Positions 48,661 through 61,675 of a stretch of DNA of 64,000 bases are shown piece by piece; position 1 is the first letter of the stretch; the number at the start of each line of letters is the position of its first letter. The stretch covers positions 49,148,884 through 49,212,883 of the forward strand of contig NW_026262712.1 in NCBI RefSeq assembly GCF_021869535.1. Direction: 5' to 3'. Both the position numbers and the translations under genes were made by a program. Below the pieces are notes generated by a model, which searched no databases, had not been told where the DNA came from, and saw nothing but the letters and a program-made list of their open reading frames with translations. This stretch comes from Mytilus californianus. Its lineage: Eukaryota; Mollusca; Bivalvia; Mytilida; Mytilidae.

Positions 48661-49407
48661 AAGTCCCCAAATACAAGAAGAAAATCAATAAAACGAAAAA
48701 AAAAAATTAATCCACCATGTCTACTAATGAACTCAAAATCGTTAACTTTTTTTCTAACTTTTTCAGTTTCCCATATTTGCGCAGAAATCTCTTTCTTTCT
48801 TCCAGTCTCAATTGTCACAGGAGTTTGAGTAAAATATGGGAAGGATCAACATATTGTTTCCCGCAAATTTTTTGTTTTTGATTACGGTAAAAAAACTGCC
48901 ATGGCCAGTTAAACAATTAAAATAAATTCCTTACATTTTAAAATGAGTCTGGAGCTTAATCAATATAAGACTTTATAGCAAACAAAATGTGTCCTTGGGA
49001 AACTTACCTGATCAATCAACTTCAGATTTCAGTATCTGATAAGAATAACAGGCTGACTTTGTATCTTTGTTTTTAAATTTAATTATATAAAGATATACAT
49101 GTAAACAGTCAGGGGACTTACTTAAATGAGTGATTTTCTAAATCAATGATTCAAGTAACATTTTGTCCACAAAGGTTGGAAATAAGAGTTGTTTTTCTTT
49201 AATAATCACCTATTTAAAATGTTTAAGTAGTACAAATAAATCACTAGACTAAGTGATCTAATTTTATTGTAGCTTTAAATATATAATACTAATGATCGAG
49301 GGACTAATTATGTTGCTAAAATTATCAGAACCAACATTTGTGTTGATAGGATGACCGGTCATGTCAGGTGATGACCTTATACTGAATCTGGGATAATGAC
49401 ATGAAAA

Positions 49408-50275
49408 ATTCGTAAGGGTTCCGCGGAACCCAGTGTCTCGCCTACTTTTGCTGTTAATCGCAGGCTCAACAAAAATGAGAAAAAAAATTAATAAAAATAT
49501 TCCTCTCTATACTATCATTTGAATGTAAGTAGCTTCTGTCCAAGTTTGGTAAAAATCCAGGATAATTTATGAATCTAATAAATGTTTTAAAAACTTAAAC
49601 TGCAGACTGTATGTAATGTTGACTGGAAGAAAAACTAAGTCCATTTATAAGTAAAATACGGAAAAAATGGAACAAAATTTTATCAAAATTTCCTTCTAGA
49701 TACTAGCTTTTGATCATAAACAAGCTTCTGTCCAAGTGTGGTACAAATCCAGGATAGTTTAAGAAAGTTGTTAAAATTTTAAAAACTTTTACCACAGAGT
49801 GAATGTAATGTTAACTGGCAGAAAAACTAAGTCCATTTACAAGTAAAATACGGAAAAAATGGATTTTTTTTTTTACAAAATTTACTTCTGGATACTATCT
49901 TTAGATCATAAACAAGCTTCTTTCCAAGTTTGGTAGAAATCCAGGATAGTTTAAGAAAGTTATTAAAATTTCAAAAACTTTAACCACAGAGTGAATGTAA
50001 TGTTTCCTGGCAGAAAAACTAAGTCCATTTATAAGTAAAATACGGAAAAAATGGAATTTTTTTTTTACAAAATTTACTTTTGAATATAATCTTATGATCA
50101 TAAACAAGCTTCTGTCAAAGTTTGGTAGAAATCCAGGATAGTTTAAGAAAGTTATTAAAATTTCAAAAACTTTAACCACAGAGTGAATATTTGTGGACGC
50201 CGCCGACGACGACGACGCCGACGGAATGTAGGATCGCTATGTCTCGTTTTTTCGACATAAGTCGAAGGCTCGACA
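49408..50275 (+). mobile_element. Hairpin-ended element inserted in palindromic transposon copy 1
   Basis: Left palindrome GGGTTCCGCGGAACCC (49418-49433). Core units share 'agtccatttataagtaaaat', 'acggaaaaaatgga' and 'aaacaagcttctgtccaagt' (four to five copies). Right end: GACGCCGACGACGACGACG-type run, 'ggatcgctatgtctcg', hairpin TCGACATAAGTCGA, 'ggctcgac'. Two tandem units are in one frame on the minus strand and mimic a 92-residue protein. Confidence 0.85.
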
Positions 50276-50737
50276 AAAATCACTTGTTTAAGTATCATAC
50301 CTCTATTTTCTTCCAAAAAATCTCTTCTTTAAGTATTATTATTTTAAAAACTCCCACTAATTTCAACACCCCCGAACAGTGAAATTTTGATCGCAAACAG
50401 TAAAATTTTATTACATAATCTGTACGATAAAACCTTGAATTTTACAGGAAAAATACTCCCACTGCTGGGAAAAATATGTTAAGAAAGTATCAGTTCATTA
50501 TGTGAAGCCTTAATTTTAGCATTTTTTCAACAAAAATGGAATTTATAGCTAAATGATTGAATCAAAGGCATAAATCTTGCTACTTAAAAGAAGCAAAAGG
50601 TTCATTTTTTTTCAATTTTACTAATGATAAGATATTATCTTAACCTATGTGTTTAAAATTTTGGAAAAACTACAAAATCACAATTTGTGACAAAATGTCG
50701 AATTTGCTACTTAAATAAGTGATTTAAATAAAATGCT

Positions 50738-52171
50738 CCGCTGGGGCGCAGCTTGATACGACCGCAGAGGTCGAACCCTGAACAGTTGGGGCAAGTATGG
50801 ACACAACATTCAAGCTAGATACAGCACTGAATTTGGATTGTAATTAAATATTTGACACAGCATAGGTTTCTCACACAGAATGAAAGTGGTCTAAGAACTT
50901 AAAAAATTTTAATTTACCTATTCAAACCATATCATTATTATTTGCTTTTATATATAAATCAGAAATAACCAATTTAAAATGGTAAATTTTAAAGAAAAAA
51001 AAGGAAAAAAAAATCCCCCCCCCCAAATTTTTTGAACCCCCTTATGATTCATCACCCCAAACTCAATCCAAGTCTTCCCTTTGTGGTATGGTACCTTGCA
51101 GCACAATTTCAGAGAGATCCATACACTTGAACACAAGTTATTGTCTGGAAACTAGAAAAATGCTTGTTTTTTGGCCCCAAATTCCTAAACATTTAGGGCA
51201 ATTACCCCCAAACTCAAACCCAGCTTTCCCTTTGTGATATGGAACCTTGCAGTACAATTTCATAAAGATCCATACACTTACACACAAGTTATTGTCCTGA
51301 AACTAGAAAAATGCTTGTTTTTTTGCCCTTTTATGGCCCCTAATTACTAAAATTTTGAGGGAATTACCCCCAAAATCAATCCCTGCCTTCTCATTGTGGT
51401 ATGGTACCTTGCAGTACAATTTAAGAGAGATCCATACTCTTGAACACAAGTTATTGTCTGGAAACTAGAAAAATGCTTGTTTTTGGCCCCTTTTTGGCCC
51501 CTAATTCCTAAACTTTTTGGGCAATTACCCCGAAACTCAATTCCAGCTTTCCCTGTGTGATATGGAACCTTGTAGTACAATTTCATACAGATCCATACAC
51601 TTACACACAAGTTATTGTCATGAAACTAGAAAAATGCTTGTTTTTTGCCCCTTTTAGGCCCCTAATTCCTAAAATTTGGAGGCAATTACCCCCAAAATCA
51701 ATCCCAGCATTCCCTTTGTGATATGGAACCTTGTGATACAATTTCAGAGAGATCCATAGACTTACACACAAGTTATTGTCATGAAACTAGAAAAATGCTT
51801 GTTTTTTGCCCCTTTTTGGCCCCTAATTCCTAAAATTTGGAGGCAATTACCCCCAAAATCAATCCCAGCATTCCCTCTGTGATAAGGAACCTTGTGGTAC
51901 AATGTCAGAGAGATCCATACACTTGCACACAAGTTATGTCTGGAAGTTACAAAAATGCTTATTTTTGGCCCCCTAATTCCTTAACTGTTGGTACCATAAC
52001 CCCCAAAATCAATCCCAACCTTCCTTTTGTGGTATTGAACCTTATGGTAAAATTTCATTGAGATCCATTCACTTAAACTAAAGTTAGAGTGCGAAAACTA
52101 ATGTGTCTTCGGACGACGACGCCAACCTCATACCAATATACGACCACAAAAAAATTTTTGCGGTCGTATAA
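50738..52171 (+). mobile_element. Element A: seven ~155-bp tandem units, hairpin end
   Basis: Left 'atgctccgctggggcgcagc', 'ttgatacgaccgcagaggtc'. Core of about seven units with 'ccatacacttgaacacaagt', 'tattgtctggaaactagaaa' and 'aatgcttgttttt'. Right end 'ggacgacgacgcc', then the hairpin TACGACCACAAAA/TTTTGCGGTCGTA. Inserted in palindromic transposon copy 1 close to its right end. An inverted relative is at 57757-61338. Confidence 0.85.
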
Positions 52172-52299
52172 AAATCACTTATTTCAGTAATTCCCCTGAC
52201 TGGTAAATTATAACAATTTTATTTTAAAATTTCTTTGATCTGAAACCAAAAATTTACCTGAATGATGATAGCATATCTTTTTTACATTGAAAATGACAT

Positions 52300-53115
52300 C
52301 ACAACTAAAATTCCTAACAACATGAACAACAGGACCAGGGGTTTTTCTGGGTATTTTGGGAAAAAGGACCCTGGCCAGTTTTGGGAATTTTTTCACACGC
52401 TTTTAAATGAAATTGGGAAAACAGCAAATATACCAGATTTGAGTTTTAGTGTGTTTAGTTCATTAAAAGTTATCTTTAATTGTAAAAATAAAGTAAGAAA
52501 CTTCCAGAATTTTACTGGCCCTTCAAAATTGAGAAGAAATTACCTCTTGGGATTGTAGTTATATGTTTACACTATAAAAACATCTACATGTAATATCAAC
52601 ATTTATTAATGATTAGGAAAATTACTGTCACATTTTATTGGATTTTGACATGAAAATTTGTGAACTAAAAGTAATTTTGAGTTTCTGTATAAAATATTTC
52701 CTGCTTTTTCTTTTTTTTCCATATATCTTTTGGTTTTCAATTCTAGTGTTTATATTTCATCATCAACTTGTATTTTGTCACCTGCCTGGAATTATTATTT
52801 TTTTATTGTATTTGATCGGCAAACCCGGAATCTGACCCGGTATTGTAATTGTCTTCATTTCCGGCTTATGGCATCCATTGTTTTTCAATGTTGTTTTTGT
52901 CAGTCATATACGATTTTAGTCGGATTTACACATTACTTGTTGGCGATTTTCGGCACAAAGCTAGTGGTTGAACAAAATGAACATCGCTGTCATGAATAAT
53001 AAAGATGAAAATAAATTTTGAGATCGTTTGGGAATTTTGCTCCCAAAATTGGGAAAAATGTAGGGTAATTTGCCATTGGGAATGGGTCCGAATACCGGAC
53101 CCTGTGGAATGCTAG
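52300..53115 (+). repeat. Unclassified interspersed repeat
   Basis: 'accaggggtttttctgggta', 'gaccctggccagttttggga' and, at the other side, 'gggaattttgctcccaaaat', 'ccgaataccggaccctgtgg'. The two ends look related in inverted orientation. No coding support in the open frames at 52638-52999. Confidence 0.45.
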
Positions 53116-53321
53116 AAAAATCCATGAGGACCAACATCAGAAACTTTTCTGTATTTCTGTTTCTTTTTCAACAAATAAAATATATGCTTGAATTCCAAAA
53201 ATAATTTATATGGAATTTGTCCCCTTTCACAGGTAACAACTGCCTCATATTACATTTTGTATGAAATAGATGTCTGTGACATATCATAATTTCTCATTTT
53301 TAAAAGTAGACTTTGTGTAGA

Positions 53322-54093
53322 CAGTCAGGGGACTTATTGAAATAAGTGATTTTTAAATCACTTATTTAAGTAGCAAATTCGAAGTTTTGTCACAAATTGT
53401 GATTTTGTAGTTTTACCAAAATTTTAAACACATAGCTTTAGATAATATCTTTTCATTAGTAAAATTGAAAAAAATGAACTTTTTGCCTCTTTTAAGCATC
53501 AAGGTTTATGCCTTTGATGCAATCATTTAGCTGCAAATTCTATTTTACTTGAAAAAATGCTATAAAAATGGCTCTACATAGTGAACTGATACTTTCTCAA
53601 CAGATTTTTCCCAGCAGTGGGAGTATTTTTCCTGTAAAATTCAAGGTTTCATCTTATAGATTATGTAATAAAATTCTACTGTTCGCGATCAAAATTTCAC
53701 TGTTCGGGGGTGTTGAAATTAGTGGGGGTTATTAAAATAATGATACTTAAAGAAGTGATTTTTTGGAAGGAAATTGAGGTATGATACTTGAACAAGTGAT
53801 TTTTATGTCATTATCCTAGATTTAGTACAAGGTCATCACCTGACATGACCCGGTCATCCTATCAACACAGATGTTGGTTCTGATAATTTTAGCAACATAA
53901 TTAGTTCCTGGATCATTAGTATTCTATATTTAAAGCTACAATAAAATTAAATCACTTAGTCTAGTGATTAATTTGTACTACTTAAATAGGTGAATATTAA
54001 AGAAAGACAACTCTTACTTCCAACCTTTATGTACATAATGTTACTTGAATCAGTGATTTAGAAAATCACTCATTTAAGTAAGTCCCCTGACTG
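53322..54093. mobile_element. Palindromic DNA transposon, copy 2, uninterrupted
   Basis: 772 bases, opposite orientation to copies 1 and 3. Ends CAGTCAGGGGACTTATTG and ..AAGTCCCCTGACTG; flanking GTAGA at 53317-53321 and 54094-54098. This copy retains the middle segment ('cactgttcgggggtgttgaa') that copy 3 has lost. Confidence 0.9.
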
Positions 54094-54396
54094 GTAGATG
54101 TGGCATGAAACATTTCTGTAAATTTTACTTTTCCACTTGAGACTTGTTGACATATATTGCGACAGTTTTGTATATATTTAAGTATTTAGCTATGTTGAAA
54201 GGCGTGCATAATGGTGTTGTGATCCAGCAATTCATTTTTTTAGCTACAGGTAGTCTGGCAATTTTTTTCTTTTATATACAAGCATCTGTAAGACATTTAG
54301 AGACAACCATCACAACTTAGAACGCATACCGGTTGACTGGCATATATTTCCGCCCCAAAAACATCTATGATACGAGCCCCTGTGATTGTGTTTGAG

Positions 54397-54419
54397 TATA
54401 TATATATATATATATATAG
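54397..54419. repeat. TA microsatellite
   Basis: About eleven TA repeats. The minus-strand frames across it (IYIYIY) are artefacts. Confidence 0.9.
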
Positions 54420-54639
54420 TGTTTTGTTGATTGATGTTTGTGTGGTTGACTTTTGGTTTACTTTGCCACTGGCACTGGCCAGTCTTTGACTTAGGTGTTG
54501 CATATGATGAGATTTGTCTCCAAATTTGAAGACCAGGATTAAATACTAAATAAAGAAAGAATTTGAAAAAAATGCAATTATTGTTCAAATACTATTCAAA
54601 TTATTAACAGCCAATTTTTTCTTCCCACATCATCAACAA

Positions 54640-54660
54640 TCTTCAACCGGAAGTTTACAG
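54640..54660 (+). promoter_or_regulatory. ETS-type site, candidate promoter element
   Basis: 'caaccggaagttt' contains ACCGGAAGT, the ETS/GABP consensus common in promoters of housekeeping genes. ERGIC2 lacks its 5' UTR exon in what I could read, and this lies 6.9 kb upstream of its start codon. Association with ERGIC2 is only a guess. Confidence 0.25.
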
Positions 54661-57600
54661 CATTGATAATCGTAGTTACGGATCGATATGATATTTCTTT
54701 TTAAATACTAAGCAAATTAAAGTTATTGAAAGTATTTATCTTCTAATTTGTTTAGTAAATAAGTATTTCTTTAACTTTTTAATAAAGAAATATCTTTGAA
54801 TACGAAACTAATGTGTCAACATTCTTATAAATGATAAAATGTGAAATCACGCCCGACGACACATAAAACTGTCAAGATGAATGCCGAAATGGTATATAGT
54901 TTCTAAGCTTTTCAATAACAAATATCACACTCATAAAAAATGCAATCTTTCAGTTTTATGATTATATAACACTTTGAAATATGGTGCTAGCAACATAAAA
55001 TTTTGTACGTGGGTGTCATATCAAATTGGTATCCATCCTATTTGATGTATGTAAGGGTGTGTCTTGGTCTAATAGATGAAGAGTCACACACAGAACAAAT
55101 GAAAATCCAACAACTTCACTGCCATTAACTTTAATATATAATAATAATAATTTGAGAGGTAACATTTTTGTTAGAATTGCTAAATCTGCGACAGACTCAC
55201 AGTATGTATGTAAGAGGGGGTGGACAGCTTTTGAGGGAGGTGGGAGAGAAAAAAAGATTCTAAAAGTGGGAGGTGGGAGAAGGGTTCGAATTTGCAATGT
55301 GGCTGAAACGTCCTGATCTGTTCATAACCATGATAACCATGTTACAGTAATTAGAAAAACGACAAAAGTGAAGCAATATGTATTTCTTTTACTCGTGTTA
55401 CTGAGACCAAAACGTAGAACCCATTTAAGGATTGTCCTTAAAACTTTTACATGTATTAATATAAATTCAGTTCTTTGTCCTTTAGATTATCAAATTTAGA
55501 TTGGTCTGCACGAGGGGTGACATTAAAAAAATGGTCACCCACTTAGTCATGGGATAGAGTAAATTATCACCCTGGTATTAACCAATCAAAATCAGCATAT
55601 TTGAAGTGAAGTAAAATAAATTAAATTATATTCAAAAAGGTTTATAACACACCTATTTCTGTTTTCTGAATCATTCATAGCAGCTGGGACATAATATAAT
55701 GACAGGACATGACACTAGACACTCTTATCGATTACATTGTCCGGTCATTTTAAAATTACCGATATGATACGGAAACGGAGATACATGTACATGTATGTCA
55801 AATTCTGTATATGTACTCGCTATTATTGAAGATAATTTGTCTCTTCATTACCAATTGGAAACAGTTTTAAAATAATGATTGGAAATTTTCTTGTATTTAA
55901 ACCATATAACCATCATGATAACAATAATTTTAAAATATTTTAACTAATTCCAAAATGATAAAACATTGTAAAATGAACAGTTAAACTAAAATTGTTTTTA
56001 AAAGAGAAAACAGCAATTGTGATGATAATTTACAAAAAATAATGTACTTTACTTTTTGTTTCTTTTTTCTTATTATCATGATTATAAAACAATAAAAAAC
56101 AAACTTTCACTTAAAAAGTTCTAAAATGTGGTGTTTATTTTGTTGAACAGATTATTAAAGAAAACAGTGTGTATGCTTTAAATCTTATGAATAAATAATT
56201 TCATTAAACTTTGCGTTGATCACAAATTGTTCTCTTAGTAGAAAATTATTATTATAATTATGATTATGGATCAAAAAACCTGTTTTTTATATCATGTATA
56301 TATTTTTTAACAATGAATGAGTTGTCCTTTATTTTGTTTGATACAATATTTACTCTTTGATTTTGCATGTACAGCAAAGAATATTATAATCCTTCTTTGT
56401 CTTGAAAATTTAAAAATATTTAATTAAAAAATAATAAAATAAACAATAAGACAGAAACCAAAGTTTATTATATTACAGAAAACGGCAATTGCGATTATAA
56501 TTTTCTTTCCTTTTTGGTTTGTTTCTATTTTCTTATTAACAACAGAGACATACAATCAAAGAAACAATTAAAAATATATAATATCACCTTTTTGTCCTGT
56601 GACTTTCTGTGCAACAATTTGTGTTTTTTGTACAAATTTAAAACAGTATTTTTATTTTATTTCACATTGGGTATTTTAATTGTTTTTCAAAGAGTTTTAG
56701 ACTCCTGTGGTGTAGTCATGGTAGTAACCATTCAACTTTCTGTGTACAAGATGTCAATTTAAACTCATTAGAACATGTTATGATTTACCTGGTAATCAAA
56801 TAATTTACTCCTAATATACATGTCATACCAGGAAATTATATGTCTCAGAAACATGTGAAAATTCAAATGAGAAATTAATTATTTTCTGTACAATATTTAA
56901 TCTCAAAAATAAATAATTTCGTTAAATATTGTGTGTGTTGATCACAAATTGTTTTCTTAGTAGAAAATTATTATTTTAATTATTGATGGTATGTCATTAA
57001 ATTGATTGCTTTCATAAGAAAAAACAATAGATTTTGACTTTGTCTCTTTATTTTAGTTATGTAAAAATGTATTTTCTTACAGAAGTGTACCCAAATGCAA
57101 AGGGGTAATAATTAAAAAACGGTGGCCATAAATCTCTGACTATTTCACAACGCTTTTAATCTTTTCATGACAAGAAACTCTCTCTTTCATGTGTAATTCT
57201 AAATGACAAATTATATTTTGTTTCGTTTAGTACTTAACAATAAAAAAATTTTGACAATTGTTTGGAATTATAATTGTATATTTCCACAGCCGTTGACATC
57301 TTTCTCTCCAAATCCTCGCAAGTCACGTAAAATCTTGTGGAGACAGGAAATTAGGTCATATCATAATGAAAAACCTACAAGATTCTAATCCTATTAGTAT
57401 AATAGTCCCAGATAGCAAGCTTTCCATGTAGGCCAACTGTTAATTAATTTTTCTTCTCACAGCAAAATGGCAATGTGAATAATGGCTAAATCAAAATATA
57501 ATGCAAGTCCTCAACTGAGGGTCAGTTGGGTACCTTGTGTTATATAATGGTACATGTGCATATATAGGCGAAAAAAATCAGAAACAAATGCCTGTGGACA

Positions 57601-57756
57601 ATCACATAAAAGGGTAATTATATCCCATTTTGGATATAAATTTACTGTTAAAAAAACCAATGTTTGGTGGGATTCAAATGAAAATGTAACAAAGTGCAAA
57701 TGATTTTAAAACATAAACGGCAACAACTTTTGGTAAGCAACTTTCTGAATACTTTT
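54661..57756. other. AT-rich 5' flank, no gene seen
   Basis: No supported exon. A duplicated phrase 'gatcacaaattgttctctta' with 'gtagaaaattattatt' occurs at 56215-56255 and 56937-56978. Purine-rich short strings near 55205-55280 explain the proline-rich minus frame there. Confidence 0.45.
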
Positions 57757-60700
57757 TTTATACGACCGCAAAAAAATTTTGTGGTCGTATATTGGTATGA
57801 CGTTGGCGTCGTCGTCGTCGTCGTCCGGCGTCGTCGTCCGAATACACAATGGTTTTCGCACTCTAACTTTAGTTTAAGTGAATGGATCTCTATGAAATTT
57901 TACCATAAGGTTCAATACCACAATAGGAAGGTGGGGATTGATTTTGGGGGTTATGGTACCAACAGTTAAATAATTAGGGGCCAAAAAGGGGCCGAAAATA
58001 AGCATTTTTGTAACTTCCAGACATAACTTGTGTGTTATTGTATGGATCTCTTTGACATTGTACTACAAGATTCCATATCACAAAGGGTCGATGATGGGAT
58101 TGATTTTGGGGTTAATTTCCTCGAAATTTTAGGAATAAGTGGCCAAAAGGGGGCAAAAAACAAGCATTTTTCTAGTTTCATGACAATAACTTGTGTGTAA
58201 GTGTATGGATCTTTCTGAAATTTTACTACAAGGTTCCATTTCGCAAGGGGAAAGCTGGAATTGAGTTTTGTGGTAATTGCCCAAACCGTTTAGTAATAAG
58301 GGGCCTAAAAAGGGGTGAAAAATAAGCATTTTTAAGTTTCTAGACAATAACTTGTGTTCAAGTGTATGGATCTCTCTAAAATTGTATTACAAGGTACCAT
58401 ACCACAAAGGCAAGGCTGTTATTGAGCTTGGTTTGGGGGGGAAGGGGGGGGTGATGAATCATAGGGGGGGGGGGTCAAAAAAGGGGTAATTATTTTTTTT
58501 CGTTTAAGGAATAAGGGGAAAAAAGGTTAAAAAACTAGGGTTTCCATTTTAATAGACAAATAATTGAGTAAAGAACATTATTTAAAAGCAGTGTAAGGTT
58601 GGTAATTCAAACTCATTTAAATATCTCACCTGCACTATGTTTGAATTATGTAAATTGGAAATTTGCCAATTATTTTAGTATAATAAACTTCATTGGAAAT
58701 TTGCCAATATAAAATTTTGCTGATGAAGGTTTTTTGTTTACCTTTAGTCTGACTATGATGTCATTTTCTATTTTAATAGCCTTATGATGTAGTTAAATTT
58801 TTTTTAATACTTTTATGATGTATTTTAATGCGCTTTTATGGTTGCAAATTTATTGTTTTAATATAATAAACTCCATTGGAAATTTACCAATAGTTTGTTT
58901 ATTTTTAGCTATGACTATGATGTCATTTTCTATTTAATTTTAAGGTTACAAATTAATTTCAGTTTTAAATATTATTGTAAAATGTTTGCCCAAAACATTT
59001 ATTAATAAGTGGCCAAAAAAGGGGGCAAAAATAAGCATTTTTTTAGTTTCCAGACATTAACTTGTGTTCAAGTGTATGGATTTCTCTGAAATTGTACTTA
59101 AAGGTACCATACCACAAAGGGAAGTGGGTCAAAAAAATTTGGGGGGGGGGATTTTTTTTCCTTTTTTTTTTTCTTTAAAATTTTCCATTTTAAGTTGGTT
59201 AATTCTGATCACAAAGAGAAAGTTGGAATTGAGTTTGGGGGATAATTGCTCAAATGTTTAGGAATAAGGGGCTAAAAAAGGGGTTAAAAATAAGCATTTT
59301 TTTTTAGTTTCCAACAATTAATTGTGTTTAAGTAATTGGATCTCTGTGAAATTGTACTGCAAGGTACCATACCACAAACTGAAGGCTGGGATTGAGTTTG
59401 GGGGGGCGTGATGTGTAAAAATTTTCCACTTAAAGTTGGTTAATTATTTCTGATTTAGATATAAAAGCAAATAATAATGATGTGGTTTGATTTTATCAAA
59501 AACTTAAATTGAAGTTATGTATATTGTAAATTTAGGTTACATTGGAATTTAAGAATTGGCTTTGGGGTAGGGTTATGGCTCAAACCTTTAAATAATAAGG
59601 GAAAAAAAGGTGAAAAAACAAGGGTTTCCAGGTTAATAGACAAATAAGTACAAAACATTATTTAAAAGCAGTGTAAGGTTGGTAATTCAAACTCATTTAA
59701 ATATCTCACTTACACTGCTTTTAAATTATGTAAATTGGAAATTTGCCAATAACTTTATTGTTAATAAATGCATTGGAAATTTGCCAACAATTTTAGTATA
59801 ATAAACTTCATTGGAAATTTGCCAATATAAAATTTTGCTGATGAAGGTTTTTTGTTTACCTTTAGCCTTGACTATGAAGTCATTTTCTATTTTATAGCCT
59901 TATGATGTAGTTGAATTATTTAATACTTTTATGCTGTGTTTAAATGGGGTTTTATGGTTGCAAATTTATTGTTTTAGTTTAATAAACTCCATTTAAAATT
60001 TGGTAATAAAAAAAATTTTTGTTTATTTTTAGCTATGATTATGATGTCATTTTCTATTTTACTTTTATGGTTGCAAAGAAATTTTTATTTTTAGATATTA
60101 CTGTTAAATGATGCTGATTAAGGTTTTTACTATGTTTAGCCATGACTATGATGTCATTTTCTATTTTAATATCTGTCATGATGTATTTAAATGGGCTTTT
60201 ATGGTTACAAAGGAATTTTATTTTTAGATATTACTGTAAAATGTTGCTGATTAAGGATTTTGTTTATTTTTAGCCATGACTATGATGTCATTTTCTATTT
60301 TAATACCTTTATTATGTGATTTCCATTTTTAGATATTACTGTTAAATGATGCTGATTGAGGGTTTGAATGCTGGGATTGATTTTGGGGGTAATTGCCTCC
60401 AAATTTTAGGAATTAGGGGGCAAAAAACAAGCATTTTCTAGTTTCATGACAATAACTTGTGTGTAAGTGTATGGATATTTATGAAATTGTACTACAAGGT
60501 TCCATATCACAAAGGGAAAGCTGGAATTGAGTTTGGGGGTACTTGCCCAAAACGTTTAGGAATAAGGGGCCAAAAATAAGCATTTTTCTAGTTTCCAGAC
60601 AATAACTTGTGTTCAAGTGTATGGATCTCTCTGAAATTGTACTGCAAGGTACCATACCACAAAGAGAAGGCTGGGATTGTTTTTGTGGGTAATTGTCTCA

Positions 60701-61338
60701 AAATGTTAGGAATTAGGGGCCATAAAGGGGCAAAAAAACAAGCATTTTTCTAGTTTCATGACAATAACTTGTGTGTAAGTGTATGGATCTTTATGACATT
60801 GTACTGCAAGGTTCCATATCACAAAGGGAAAGCTGGGTTTGAGTTTGGGGGTAATTGCCCTAAACTTTTAGGAATTTGGGGCCAAAAAGGTGCAAAAAAC
60901 CCAAGCATTTTTCTAGTTTCCAGACAATAATTTGTGTTCAAGTGTATGGATCTCTCTGAAATTGTACTGCAAGGTACCATACCACAAAGGGAAGGCTGGG
61001 ATTGAGTTTGGGGGTGATGAATCATAAGGGGGTTTCAAAAAATTTGGGGGGGGGATTTTTTTTTCCTTTTTTTTCTTTAAAATTTTCCATTTTAAATTGG
61101 TTATTTCTGATTTATATATAAAAGCAAATAATAATGATATGGTTTGAATAGGTAAATTAAAAAATTTTAAGTTCTTAGACTACTTTCATTCTGTGTGAGA
61201 AACCTATGCTGTGTCAAATATTTAATTACAATCCAAATTCAGTGCTGTATCAAGCTTGAATGTTGTGTCCATACTTGCCCCAACTGTTCAGGGTTCGACC
61301 TCTGCGGTCGTATCAAGCTGCGCCCCAGCGGAGCATTT
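57757..61338 (-). mobile_element. Element B: inverted, enlarged relative of element A
   Basis: The left edge is hairpin TACGACCGCAAAA/TTTTGTGGTCGTA, then GTCGTC runs (57803-57838); the right edge is 'gacctctgcggtcgtatcaa', 'gctgcgccccagcggagcat', i.e. element A reversed. Tandem units lie at 57860-58440, 58980-59400 and 60360-61050. Between them is unrelated AT-rich filler (58500-58960, 59560-60350), itself repeated ('ggaaatttgccaat', 'gactatgatgtcattttcta'). Confidence 0.82.
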
Positions 61339-61675
61339 TATTTTAATAGGCATTAGCTGTCAAATTCATGTTCACTGATTTGACTCAAATTCTCATATTT
61401 GATTTATCATGTTTATAACATACTAAAACATGTATCCAAATTACAATAAGTCTGAAATAAACAATTAACAATAAACAATACATGGAATCGATAATATATA
61501 TCAGCATTTTGTGTGTATTTTAGTCCAGACACCATCTAATTAACCATAGAGATGACCTCCAAAGACTGCCGACGGTCACATAACCCGATATAAACATAAA
61601 CATAAATATAAATAGATAGCGACCTCATGCAATTGGAATTTTCTAGGTCTGTTGGATTCCATGTTATAGGTTAAA

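Larger units (their letters stand above)
49106..52202. mobile_element. Palindromic DNA transposon, copy 1, broken by two insertions
   Basis: Ends CAGTCAGGGGACTTACTT and inverse ..CCCCTGACTG, flanked by GTAAA on both sides (49101-49105, 52203-52207). The element's own sequence is 49106-49407, 50276-50737 and 52172-52202; the gaps are younger elements. No ORF. Motif AAGTGATT/AATCACTT recurs throughout. Confidence 0.88.

Noticed and set aside
49901-50179. 92-residue frame with an internally repeated peptide
   Set aside because: It lies over tandem units of the hairpin-ended element; repetition of the DNA unit produces it.
51347-51610. 87-residue cysteine-containing frame in element A
   Set aside because: Covers two tandem units; similar frames appear in element B (58129, 60819) for the same reason.
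52638-52999. Overlapping plus-strand frames with membrane-like peptides
   Set aside because: T-rich sequence inside an interspersed repeat; two overlapping frames look equally hydrophobic.
55016-55297. 93-residue proline/leucine-rich minus frame
   Set aside because: Purine-rich simple sequence (ggaggtgggaga) accounts for it; no exon structure.
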